Shown one piece after another: positions 1 to 7,701 of a DNA stretch of 19,452 nucleotides (positions are counted from its first letter, which is position 1; each line of letters starts with the position of its first letter). The notes under the pieces were generated by a model. The model saw only the letters and a program-made list of their open reading frames with translations. It was not told the DNA's origin and made no database searches. Origin of the DNA: an uncultured Lachnospiraceae bacterium (lineage in GTDB: Bacteria; Bacillota_A; Clostridia; Lachnospirales; Lachnospiraceae); contig CAJUGZ010000047.1 of NCBI GenBank assembly GCA_910585855.1, forward strand, positions 1 through 19,452. The letters are read 5' to 3'. Made by a program: the position numbers and the translations under genes.

Positions 1-9
1 AAAGAAAAT

Positions 10-37
10 CTTTTCCGGCAGCATCCTATCTCCAAAA
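10..37 (-). repeat. Edge of a dispersed palindromic repeat
   Basis: These 28 bases are the exact reverse complement of 6022-6049, the left arm of the intergenic element between the LysR gene and the Imm26-like gene. Only one arm is visible here because the window edge cuts the element. The two copies are in opposite orientation and bracket about 6 kb. Confidence 0.7.
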
Positions 38-125
38 GTCGAATGAAAGATAGAAATAGGATAAACTTACAAAGTTGCGAACGTGTGAAATCGTTGATTG
101 GTATGTGATTTTCATTAGGAAGTTT

Positions 126-154
126 TTCTTGACACGGGGGCAGTGCTATATAAT
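126..154 (+). promoter_or_regulatory. Possible promoter of the broken MORN gene
   Basis: A perfect TATAAT lies at 149-154. TTCTTG at 126-131 gives a 17-base spacer, while the better-looking TTGACA at 129-134 gives only 14. The assignment of the -35 is therefore uncertain. Confidence 0.35.
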
Positions 155-180
155 TTGTTTATATATAAAGAAGCAGTAAA

Positions 181-708
181 GTGATTATAAAAAAAGAAAG
201 GGAAAACAGCTATGAGAAGAAAATTTGTGAAACAATAAAGGGGAATCGGACATGGAATCAGGTTTGTATTGATGGAAATTTTTATAATTTGGATGTAACT
301 TGGGATGGATATATAGCAGATGATGGAATACAATATGTAGTATCTGATTATTTTTTGATTGATAGTAATAGATTTAATATTAATCACATTGCGAATTATG
401 AGAGAGCGGATTTATATTGTCCTTCTGGCTATTCTATATATGTTTCTGAAATAAAGAATGAAGGTACTTATGTTGGATACCTTTATAATGGTTTGAAATC
501 TGGACAGGGAACGATGTATTATACAAGTGGAGAGAAATATGAAGGTGAGTGGGTAAATGATAATCTAGAAGGAACGTATTATTGGGAAGATGGAGATTAT
601 TATAAGGGAAGATGGGTAAATGGCAAAAAGGATGGCTCTGTAACGATTTATTATAAGGATGGAACAATAGTATCAGAGATATGGAAGGATGGAGTAAAGA
701 TACAATAA
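181..708 (+). pseudogene. Remnant of a transglutaminase-like protein with C-terminal MORN repeats
   Basis: The open frame of 175 codons has no convincing start. It begins with a GTG without a ribosome binding site. Residues 24-70 read like the end of a transglutaminase-like core (TWNQVCIDGNFYNLDVTWDG, then SDYFLID). The catalytic Asp position in DVTWD is present, but the position that should be the His of an HAWN-type motif is Arg, and the whole Cys-containing half is missing. Residues 97-163 hold about three MORN repeats (YVGYLYNGLKSGQG, YEGEWVNDNLEG, YKGRWVNGKKDG). In another frame, ATG at 211 after AAAGGGA starts MRRKFVKQ and then stops, which looks like the original N-terminus left behind by an out-of-frame deletion. 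The family normally has an N-terminal signal or lipoprotein peptide. I infer a dead gene. Loss of the front half is clear; the exact deletion boundary is not. Confidence 0.6.
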
Positions 709-767
709 TTTGTTGCTTGTTACATAAGAGTCAGGGGTAATAGGATAAATTGAAGTTTGGAAAAAAT

Positions 768-810
768 ACAACTGGATGGAATTTTCGTTCCGTTCCGTTG
801 TTTTTGTTTT
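768..810 (+). terminator. Intrinsic terminator after the MORN remnant
   Basis: The arms ACAACTGGATGGAA and TTCCGTTCCGTTGT pair over about 13 of 14 positions, counting G-T wobbles, around a TTTTCG loop. The run TTTTTGTTTT follows at 801-810. Confidence 0.6.
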
Positions 811-933
811 AAAATATATTAAACTATATTTTATAGATTGCATTTTCTAGTAGATTCGTGTATTCTTTTTATTAGAAAATATTGGTTTACAAGTTTTGAA
901 AAATTAGGAAAAAGAGAGGAAAGGAAAATAAAT

Positions 934-2586
934 ATGAAAAAAGAAGAAAAAATTCAAGAAAAGAAATGGTGGAAAAATGCAGTGATATATCAGATTTATC
1001 CACGCAGTTTTTCTGACAGTAATGGAGATGGAATCGGAGATTTACAGGGGATTATTTCAAAGTTAGATTATTTAGAACAGCTTGGCATTGATGCTATTTG
1101 GCTGTCCCCGGTATGTCGTTCTCCGCAGGATGACAATGGATATGATATTTCAGATTATCAGGATATCGATCCGATATTTGGCAGTTTAAAAGATATGGAG
1201 GAACTGATTGCAAAGGCAAAAGAACATCGGATTCGTATTATTATGGATTTGGTATTAAATCATTCTTCTGATGAGCATTATTGGTTTCAGGAAGCGAAAA
1301 AAAGCAGAGAAAATCCATATCATGATTATTATATTTGGCGGGACGGGGTAAAAGGAACACCTCCTAATCAAATGAAAGCTGCTTTTGGTGGTTTGGCGTG
1401 GGAGTGGGTTTCGGAAGTAGAGCAATATTATTTTCATCAATTTTCAGTAAAACAACCAGATTTAAACTGGGAGAATCCCAAATTGCGGAAAGAAATCTAT
1501 GATATGATAAATTGGTGGATTGAAAAAGGAGTAGGCGGCTTTCGTTTGGATGTCATCGATCAAATTGCGAAAGAACCTGATCGCCAGATTACAAGTAATG
1601 GACCAAGGCTTCATGAGTTTTTAAAGGAATTAAGTAAGGAAACGTTTCAAAAAGCAGATTTGGTGACGGTAGGGGAAGCATGGAGTGCTACCACAGAATT
1701 TGCCAAATTATACAGCAATCCAGATAACAGTGAGTTATCTATGGTATTTCAGTTTGAACATATTTGTTTAGATCAGGAAGAAGGAAAAGAAAAATGGGAT
1801 TTATCCCCGCTGCCGTTTTTAAAGTTAAAAGAGGTTTTCTCCCGCTGGCAAAAGGAACTATATCAAAAAGGCTGGAACAGTTTATTTTGGAATAATCACG
1901 ATTTGCCAAGAATTGTATCCCGCTGGGGAAACGATGAGGTTTATCGAGTGGAATCTGCTAAAATGCTGGCAATTCTTCTGCATGGGATGCAGGGAACGCC
2001 TTATATCTATCAAGGGGAAGAGTTGGGTATGACAAATGTTGCTTATCCAATCGAAGAGTATCAGGATATTGAAACAAAAAATCTATATCAGGAGCGTTTG
2101 GAAAAAGGATATCCAAAAGATGAAATTATGCGTTCGATTTATGCAAAAAGCAGGGACAATGCAAGAACGCCTATGCAGTGGAATAGTCAAAAAAATGCAG
2201 GTTTTACAGAGGGAACGCCATGGATAAAGGTAAATCCAAACTATTTAGAAATCAATGCACAAAGCCAAATAGAAGATGCAGATTCGATTTTTGCCTGCTA
2301 TAAAAATTTGATTCGGCTGCGCAAGGAATATCCTGTATTTGCAGATGGAGAGTTTCAGATGCTATGGGAGCAGGACGAGCATATTTTTGCATATATCCGT
2401 ACTACGAAAGAGGAGCAGTTGGCAGTGATTTGCAATTTTTTTGAACAAACAATTTCTTTTCCACAGACACAGAAAGAGGATACATCTTGGAAATTGCTGA
2501 TTTGTAATTATAAGGAGATTGATCAGCCTATGATCCTGCGCCCATATGAAGCAAGGATGTATTGGAAAAACAAAAAAGATGTATAA
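934..2586 (+). CDS. GH13 alpha-glucosidase (oligo-1,6-glucosidase type)
   Basis: This cytoplasmic glycoside hydrolase would release glucose from the non-reducing end of short alpha-linked oligosaccharides such as isomaltose. The 550-residue length is normal for GH13 subfamily 31. All conserved regions are visible: DGIGDL near 32-37, DLVLNH at 105-110, GGFRLD ending in the nucleophile Asp206, GEAW with acid/base Glu248, and NNHD with Asp323. QPDLNW at 174-179 is the subfamily signature. The residue after the nucleophile is Val, which in characterised oligo-1,6-glucosidases goes with alpha-1,6 preference. There is no signal peptide. I chose ATG 934 because AAGGA lies 8 bases upstream; the frame extends back to a TTG at 838 without a site, and those 32 residues do not fit the family. 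It stands alone, between two terminators, with no sugar transporter beside it. Exact substrate is inferred. Confidence 0.93.
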   Translation: MKKEEKIQEKKWWKNAVIYQIYPRSFSDSNGDGIGDLQGIISKLDYLEQLGIDAIWLSPVCRSPQDDNGYDISDYQDIDPIFGSLKDMEELIAKAKEHRIRIIMDLVLNHSSDEHYWFQEAKKSRENPYHDYYIWRDGVKGTPPNQMKAAFGGLAWEWVSEVEQYYFHQFSVKQPDLNWENPKLRKEIYDMINWWIEKGVGGFRLDVIDQIAKEPDRQITSNGPRLHEFLKELSKETFQKADLVTVGEAWSATTEFAKLYSNPDNSELSMVFQFEHICLDQEEGKEKWDLSPLPFLKLKEVFSRWQKELYQKGWNSLFWNNHDLPRIVSRWGNDEVYRVESAKMLAILLHGMQGTPYIYQGEELGMTNVAYPIEEYQDIETKNLYQERLEKGYPKDEIMRSIYAKSRDNARTPMQWNSQKNAGFTEGTPWIKVNPNYLEINAQSQIEDADSIFACYKNLIRLRKEYPVFADGEFQMLWEQDEHIFAYIRTTKEEQLAVICNFFEQTISFPQTQKEDTSWKLLICNYKEIDQPMILRPYEARMYWKNKKDV

Positions 2587-2591
2587 AGATG

Positions 2592-2649
2592 AGGACGCCG
2601 AAAGTCAAATGGAGCTCTATTCCGGGTTCGCTTTCGATTTTGGCGTCCT
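2592..2649 (+). terminator. Hairpin terminator / short copy of a dispersed repeat
   Basis: AGGACGCC at 2592-2599 pairs with GGCGTCCT at 2642-2649, five bases after the glucosidase stop, and AATTTATT follows. The left half closely matches the start of the larger palindrome at 13314-13462 (GGACGCCGAAAG, then a C/T change, then CAAATGGAG and CTATTCCGGG). It looks like a deletion derivative of that element that now serves as a terminator. Confidence 0.6.
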
Positions 2650-2704
2650 AATTTATTAAAGAAAAAAACTATTGCGTTTGCCTGTAGTCTATGTTAGCAT
2701 AAAA

Positions 2705-2718
2705 GAACAAACGTTTGT
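2705..2718. promoter_or_regulatory. Candidate LexA (SOS) box
   Basis: GAACAAACGTTTGT has the GAAC-N4-GTT(T/C) form of Gram-positive SOS boxes and contains the perfect 12-base palindrome ACAAACGTTTGT (2707-2718). It sits 40 bases before the start of a DinG/XPD-type helicase, a class of gene often under LexA control. I could not define a convincing -35/-10 pair beside it. Confidence 0.5.
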
Positions 2719-2757
2719 AAAAATAGAGCACTATCAGAAAGAGCGGGGAGAAAAAAG

Positions 2758-5118
2758 ATGGATATTCAGGTTTCAGTTAGAAATTTAGTGGAGTTTATTA
2801 TGAGAAGCGGAGATATTGATAATCGAAAGGGGCATTTTTCTGATAAAGATGCGATGCAGGCAGGAAGTCGGCTGCATCGTAAACTGCAGCGACAAATGGG
2901 AGCAGATTATCATGCTGAGGTAAAACTTTCACAAAAATTTTCTTTTGATTCTTATTCTATTCTGGTAGAGGGGCGGGCAGACGGAATTTTTGAAGAAAAC
3001 GGGATAACGGTAATTGATGAAATCAAAGGGGTATATATGGATGTCAGATTTTTAGAAGAACCTGTTGCGGTACATTTGGCACAGGCTATGTGTTATGCAT
3101 TTTTATATGCCGTGCAGAATAAAAAAAATAAGATAGAGGTACAAATGACCTATATACAGATTTCAACGGAACAGATTCGGCGTTTTCGAAAGGAGTATAC
3201 AAAAAAGGAATTAAAAGAGTGGTTTGAAGGGTTGTTAAAGAAGTATTTGAAATGGGCAGAGTATCAGGAACAGGCAAGAATTGCACGAAATGAAAGTATT
3301 AAAAAATTAGTATTTCCATTTCCCTATCGTTTGGGTCAGAAAGATCTGGCAGTCAGTGTGTACCGCACGATTGCAAGAGAGAAAACATTATTTATTCAAG
3401 CGCCTACCGGCGTAGGAAAAACGATTTCTACTATATTTCCTTCAGTAAAAGCAATGGGAGAGGAGCTGGCGGAAAAGATTTTTTATCTGACGGCAAAGAC
3501 CATTACCCGAACCGTTGCAGAAGAAGCGTTTTCCCGTTTAAGAGAGCAGGGGCTTTTTTTTAAGACGGTGACAATTACAGCAAAAGAAAAGATTTGTTTT
3601 CGGGAAGAATGTGTCTGCAATCCGGCGGGCTGTCCCTATGCAAAAGGGCATTATGACCGAGTAAATGATGCGGTGTATGATTTGCTGACGCATGAAAAAA
3701 GTGCAGATAGGGAAACGATAGAAGCCTATGCAGGGAAACATCATGTCTGCCCGTTTGAAATGTGTTTGGATGTAACAAATTGGGCAGACGGGATTATCTG
3801 TGATTATAATTATGTATTTGATCCCCGTGTCCGTTTAAAACGTTATTTTTCAGAAGGAAGTCAGGGAGATTATATTTTTTTGGTAGACGAAGCACACAAT
3901 CTGGTTGAACGTGCAAGGGAAATGTTTAGTGCGGTTTTGGTAAAGGAGGATTTTCTTGCTACAAAACAATGGATAAAAGGAAGCAGTAAGATGATAGAAA
4001 AAGATTTAGAAAAATGTAATCAAGTCTTTTTAGAGTGGAAGCGAGGCTGTGAAACCTATGAAATACTGGCAAATGCAGGGGCTTTGGTGGTACATCTGGT
4101 ACGGCTGATGGGAAATATCGAAAATTTTTTAGAAGAGCAGCCGGCGTTTGCAGAGAGGGAAGCACTGCTGGCTTTTTATTTTCAAATAAGAAATTTTCTT
4201 TTGGTTCAGGAGCTTGTGGATGAAAGTTATCGAGTTTATATTGAACATACCGAAAGCGGTACATTTCAAGTGAAACTTTTCTGTGTTCATACTGCAGATA
4301 ATCTGCAGGAGTGCCTAAAACGTGGCAGAAGTACGATCTTTTTTTCTGCTACGCTGCTTCCGATTGCCTATTATCGGGAACTTCTCAGCGGAAATTCAGA
4401 GGATTATGCAATTTATGCAGATTCTCCTTTTTTGCAGGAAAACCGGCTTTTGTTGGCAGCAGTTGATGTCAGCAGCAAGTATACCAGAAGAACGGCTTCT
4501 GAATTTGAAAAGATTGCAAATTATATTCGGATTGCAGCAGAGAGCAGAAAGGGAAATTATATGGTATTTTTTCCCTCTTATTTGTTTTTAGAACAGGCAA
4601 CAGGTGCTTTTCAGAAACAAAAAACAGAGTCAGTGCGTCTTTTGATTCAAAAATCTAATATGAGTGAGCAGGAGAAAGAAGAATTTTTAGATAGTTTTAA
4701 AGAAGCACAAAAAGAAGAAATTTCACTGGTCGGGTTTTGTGTATTAGGAGGGATTTTTTCAGAGGGAATTGACTTAAAAGCAGAACAATTAATCGGTACA
4801 ATTATTGTAGGAACAGGGCTGCCGCAAGTCTGCAATGAGCGTGAAATTTTAAAGGAATATTATCAGGAAAGAGGAGAAAATGGATTTGATTATGCATATC
4901 GCTTTCCCGGAATCAATAAAGTACTGCAGGCAGCAGGCAGAGTGATTCGAACGGATCAGGACAGAGGAGTGATTCTTTTATTGGATGATCGCTTTTGGGA
5001 ATTTGCTAATCAAATATTATTTCCCAGAGAGTGGAACGATCGAAAACGGACAAGACTAGAAACGGTAAAAGAACAGCTTGCCGTATTTTGGGGCAGACAG
5101 CCAAAAGGAGAACCATAG
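2758..5118 (+). CDS. PD-(D/E)XK nuclease fused to XPD/DinG-type Fe-S helicase
   Basis: This 786-residue protein is probably a DNA repair enzyme combining a RecB/Cas4-like nuclease with a superfamily 2 5'-3' helicase. Nuclease motifs in the first 115 residues are GSRLH (His40), EGRADG (Asp75), DEIK at 87-90 and QAMCY (Gln109, Tyr113). The helicase follows with Walker A APTGVGKT at 215-222, an iron-sulphur cysteine cluster (Cys280, 285, 287, 292, with Cys331/336 nearby), DEAH at 377-380, a SATLLP motif III, FSEGIDL motif V and QAAGRVIRTDQDRG motif VI. Both halves appear catalytically complete. ATG 2758 is preceded by GGGGAG at a good distance. A LexA-like palindrome lies just upstream and the LysR gene follows after 12 bases, so the two are likely co-transcribed. 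DNA repair role and SOS control are inferred from family and site. Confidence 0.88.
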   Translation: MDIQVSVRNLVEFIMRSGDIDNRKGHFSDKDAMQAGSRLHRKLQRQMGADYHAEVKLSQKFSFDSYSILVEGRADGIFEENGITVIDEIKGVYMDVRFLEEPVAVHLAQAMCYAFLYAVQNKKNKIEVQMTYIQISTEQIRRFRKEYTKKELKEWFEGLLKKYLKWAEYQEQARIARNESIKKLVFPFPYRLGQKDLAVSVYRTIAREKTLFIQAPTGVGKTISTIFPSVKAMGEELAEKIFYLTAKTITRTVAEEAFSRLREQGLFFKTVTITAKEKICFREECVCNPAGCPYAKGHYDRVNDAVYDLLTHEKSADRETIEAYAGKHHVCPFEMCLDVTNWADGIICDYNYVFDPRVRLKRYFSEGSQGDYIFLVDEAHNLVERAREMFSAVLVKEDFLATKQWIKGSSKMIEKDLEKCNQVFLEWKRGCETYEILANAGALVVHLVRLMGNIENFLEEQPAFAEREALLAFYFQIRNFLLVQELVDESYRVYIEHTESGTFQVKLFCVHTADNLQECLKRGRSTIFFSATLLPIAYYRELLSGNSEDYAIYADSPFLQENRLLLAAVDVSSKYTRRTASEFEKIANYIRIAAESRKGNYMVFFPSYLFLEQATGAFQKQKTESVRLLIQKSNMSEQEKEEFLDSFKEAQKEEISLVGFCVLGGIFSEGIDLKAEQLIGTIIVGTGLPQVCNEREILKEYYQERGENGFDYAYRFPGINKVLQAAGRVIRTDQDRGVILLLDDRFWEFANQILFPREWNDRKRTRLETVKEQLAVFWGRQPKGEP

Positions 5119-5130
5119 GGAGAAAGAGTT

Positions 5131-6006
5131 ATGGATATTAATTATGAGTTATATAAAGTGTTTTATTATGTTGCTAAGTCACTGAGCTTTTCAGAAGCAT
5201 CCAAAAAGCTGTTTATTTCTCAGTCAGCGGTCAGTCAGTCGATTAAGGTGTTAGAGAAAAAATTAGATCGCAGACTGTTTACCCGCAGTACAAAAAAAGT
5301 GCAGCTTACGCCGGAAGGAGAGATTTTATTAAAGCATGTAGAACCTGCGATGCATCTGCTTTGGCGTGGGGAAATGCAGCTTATGGAAGCGGATTCTCTA
5401 AATGGCGGACAGCTTCGAATCGGGGCAAGTGATACGATTTGTCACTATTATCTGCTGCCGTTTTTAAAACAGTTTCATGAAGAGTATCCCAATGTACATA
5501 TTCGGGTGTCCAATCAGACATCGATTCGCTGCGGAAAGATGTTAGAGAATGGGGAGGCGGATTTAATTGTAGTAAATTATCCGAATCCGGTTTTGCACAA
5601 TATCAATGCGATTCAGGTGGTGAAGGAATTTCAGGATGTTTTTCTGGCAGGGGAAAAATATTTGGAATTGAAAGAAAGAGAAGTGACACTGGCGGAACTG
5701 GCAAAGTATCCGATTTTAATGTTGGATCGGCAGAGTACGACAAGTGAATTTTTGCATATGGTTTTTCAGAAGTATCAGTTGGATTTAGTGCCGGAAATTG
5801 AAATTAGCAGCAATGCTTTGTTGATTGATTTGGTTCGGATTGGGCTTGGGGTGACATTTATACCAGATTATTGTTTGCCTTTGAAGGAAGGGGTATTTGC
5901 GGTTCAGATTGCGGAAAAACTGCCTTGTAGAAAGCTGGTGGCGGTTTATAATGAAAAATTGCCGTTGTCGCAGTCGGCGGAGTATTTTTTGAATTTATTA
6001 AAGTAG
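5131..6006 (+). CDS. LysR-family transcriptional regulator
   Basis: The 291-residue length is typical for the family. The N-terminal winged helix-turn-helix covers roughly residues 4-63, with the characteristic segment SFSEASKKLFISQSAVSQSI and then EKKLDRRLFTRS. The rest is a LysR substrate-binding domain (GQLRIGASDTI starts the first lobe), which would sense a small ligand. The start lies 12 bases after the helicase stop behind GGGAGAAAG, so it is probably translated from the same message. The ligand and target genes cannot be told from the sequence. LysR proteins often regulate a divergent neighbour, but there is none here, so the target is probably elsewhere or the operon itself. Confidence 0.93.
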   Translation: MDINYELYKVFYYVAKSLSFSEASKKLFISQSAVSQSIKVLEKKLDRRLFTRSTKKVQLTPEGEILLKHVEPAMHLLWRGEMQLMEADSLNGGQLRIGASDTICHYYLLPFLKQFHEEYPNVHIRVSNQTSIRCGKMLENGEADLIVVNYPNPVLHNINAIQVVKEFQDVFLAGEKYLELKEREVTLAELAKYPILMLDRQSTTSEFLHMVFQKYQLDLVPEIEISSNALLIDLVRIGLGVTFIPDYCLPLKEGVFAVQIAEKLPCRKLVAVYNEKLPLSQSAEYFLNLLK

Positions 6007-6009
6007 AGG

Positions 6010-6115
6010 AAGAGGACGCTATTTTGGAGATAGGATGCTGCCGGAAAAGGGGGTACTTTCACCGGACGCCAAAGGCGGTTTGCTCCTATTCTTTGCCTGC
6101 TTCGCTCCAAACGGT
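6010..6115. repeat. Intergenic palindromic repeat
   Basis: TTTGGAG with ATAGG on the left pairs with CCTAT and CTCCAAA on the right to form an interrupted hairpin about 90 bases across. Its left arm (6022-6049) recurs exactly, inverted, at 10-37. The segment AGGCGGTTTGCTC (6073-6085) recurs at 7433-7445. GGACGC and GGACGCC motifs tie it to the other elements of the window. Confidence 0.6.
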
Positions 6116-6141
6116 AAGAAAGTAGAATGGGAGAGAGTGAT

Positions 6142-6621
6142 ATGATAAAGATTTGGGGATGGGAAAAGAAGCCACGTACTATGTTGCGGTTTCTCAAGAT
6201 TGGGGATATTTTTTGCTTTAAGTATGATGAACACATCTATTGCTTTGGAAGAATTATAGCACATGTGATGTTCCATATTGTGGAAATTTTTGATTACTTC
6301 TCAGAGCAGCCGGTTATTACTGAGGAAGATATTCTTAGCGCAGGTCGGCTTTTGGTGATTCCGCTGGATACTTACAGTCTTTTTGACCGGAGGAGTGAGG
6401 GAGAGTGGCGGATTATAGGTCATCAAGAGGGCTATATCCCAGAGAATGTAGAGGATATTTGGTTCTCTTGGGGAATTGCTTCTGGGTGTCGGAAGTCTAA
6501 TCCACTGAATCAGACGGTGTTTATCAGCGAGGAGGAGTGGAGGGCATTGCCTTCTCTTTCTCCTGGAGGGGATTATGATGTGAAAAGGGAAATGGAAGAT
6601 AAACGAAAGGAAAATGGATGA
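6142..6621 (+). CDS. Imm26-like immunity protein, orphan
   Basis: The 159-residue soluble protein begins with a basic segment and then FLKIGDIFCFKYDEHIYCFG, followed by RIIAHV and VEIFDYF. This beta-rich opening, with a GDIF..., Y.FGR pattern, resembles the Imm26 family, whose members neutralise toxins of contact-dependent or polymorphic toxin systems. The family call rests on this pattern only. ATG 6142 has GGGAGAG seven bases upstream; the in-frame ATG at 6127 has no site, so I prefer the shorter form. No toxin, secretion gene or other immunity gene is adjacent. It sits between palindromic repeats in a gene-poor stretch, which fits an orphan acquired or left over from a toxin cassette. Confidence 0.55.
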   Translation: MIKIWGWEKKPRTMLRFLKIGDIFCFKYDEHIYCFGRIIAHVMFHIVEIFDYFSEQPVITEEDILSAGRLLVIPLDTYSLFDRRSEGEWRIIGHQEGYIPENVEDIWFSWGIASGCRKSNPLNQTVFISEEEWRALPSLSPGGDYDVKREMEDKRKENG

Positions 6622-6990
6622 ATCTCTGATATTTAGTAAAGTTTGGACACGATTCTTTTTTGGGGTTCTTTCTGATGTTTGGGTAATTCTGTTAATTTTG
6701 CTTTGCCAAGTCGACGTAAAGACTTTTGGCAAATTATGAACTATTCAAGGCAAAATAGAAATTGTAAATTTTTGGATACTTCTCTAATAGAACATAAAAG
6801 TAGCCATCTTATAGGATATTTTTTCAAGACAATAAAAATGTCAGAATGGCAAAAAAATCACTTTGAAACTGTCATGAAAATGGGTCATTTTATAAACTTA
6901 AAAAAGATAAATTTTTGATTTTACGAGAAGATGAGATAAGAACTTTTTGGAATTTTCAAGCGGAAATTTGCTGGTAGCGTATGATTTTTA
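6622..6990. other. No recognisable gene
   Basis: A 79-codon frame beginning with TTG (6679-6918) has no ribosome binding site and resembles nothing I know. The opposite strand offers only the shadow of the Imm26-like gene. This may be decayed coding DNA, but I see no feature to call. Confidence 0.4.
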
Positions 6991-7335
6991 TAAGAGGGAG
7001 GACGCCAGATTTGAAAATGGTGGGCATCCTGCTGTTCCACGTTTCCAAAAAGCAAGAAGTTCTAAGACTTCTGCCTTTTCTTTGCTCTAGCCGTACAGAC
7101 CGGGGCGCAATTCGCCCTCATTTCAGTCAAAACAAAACAGGTGTAAGGAAGGATTTTATCAGCCGTCAGACAGCCGCTTTCCTATCCTCCGGGCTAAACA
7201 CGCCCCTTTTTTTTCACACCCTGCATAGAAGCAGGATGTGAAAAAAATCTTAGGTTTTCGAGCAGAAGTCTAAGAACTTCTAACTTTTTTCCAAAGTCAC
7301 TGCAGGCTGCCCACCGTTTTCGAATCTGGCTGTTT
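6991..7335. repeat. Large palindromic element of about 345 bases
   Basis: GCCAGATTTGAAAATGGTGG (6997-7016) starts a left arm that pairs with 7302-7330 on the right. Further in, AGAAGTTCTAAGACTTCTGC near 7054-7073 pairs with GCAGAAGTCTAAGAACTTCT at 7262-7281. The right arm is an exact 29-base reverse complement of 19405-19433, so three related arms occur in the window. An 86-codon frame across it is an accident of the repeat. Confidence 0.75.
7208..7247. terminator. Bidirectional terminator-like hairpin inside the palindrome
   Basis: TTTTTTTCACACCCTGC pairs with GCAGGATGTGAAAAAAA around a six-base loop, with one C-A mismatch. The T and A runs would support termination on either strand. Confidence 0.6.
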
Positions 7336-7511
7336 CTTGACTCCGAAACAAAAAAAGGAGTGTATCCGAATTTTTTGGAAGACTTATTCTGTAAGAAAAT
7401 ATCGTTTCTGCTGTGATCTAACTAACAGCGAGAGGCGGTTTGCTCTTGTTTTTTGATTGCGACTTTGGAGAATGGTTAGAGGTCTTAGACTTTTTTTCTG
7501 TGGGGGACAGA

Positions 7512-7540
7512 TTGTTTTTAGCAGGGAAGTGTGTTATATT
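7512..7540 (+). promoter_or_regulatory. Promoter of the truncated gene at 7606
   Basis: TTGTTT at 7512-7517 and TATATT at 7535-7540 are 17 bases apart, and TGT just before the -10 makes it an extended -10. It faces the broken gene starting at 7606. Confidence 0.5.
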
Positions 7541-7605
7541 TAAGTTGGTAATTTGGTTGGAAAGCTAACCAATAAATTGAGATTTATGGAGGAAAAATTT
7601 ATATA

Positions 7606-7701
7606 ATGGCAGTATGGTATGAGGTGGAAAAAAGTCAGGCGGGTATCAAAAATTTTTTAGACAGCAACTGGTCATTTCATGATTTCAGAATTGAGAAAAT
7701 C
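7606..7701 (+). pseudogene. 5' fragment of an unidentified gene
   Basis: A start with GGAGG (7588-7592) upstream opens MAVWYEVEKSQAGIKNFLDS, then NWSFHDFRIEKI. This reads as the well-formed N-terminus of a small soluble protein, with promoter and ribosome binding site intact. After about residue 32 the frame runs into sequence that is the antisense of the metallopeptidase gene and ends at 7779. The original gene was therefore cut off at about 7700 by a rearrangement. I do not recognise the family with certainty and assign no function. Confidence 0.55.

Noticed and set aside
838..933. TTG-initiated N-terminal extension of the glucosidase
   Set aside because: No ribosome binding site at 838, the added residues do not fit GH13 enzymes, and ATG 934 has a good site.
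6679..6918. 79-codon frame on the plus strand
   Set aside because: TTG start without a site, no motif or recognisable similarity, in a gene-poor repeat-flanked stretch.
6981..7241. 86-codon frame on the plus strand
   Set aside because: It lies inside the large palindrome and its sequence is explained by the repeat.
6991..7335. Possible CRISPR or integron-like array
   Set aside because: The repeats are arms of one palindrome, not regularly spaced direct repeats with unique spacers.
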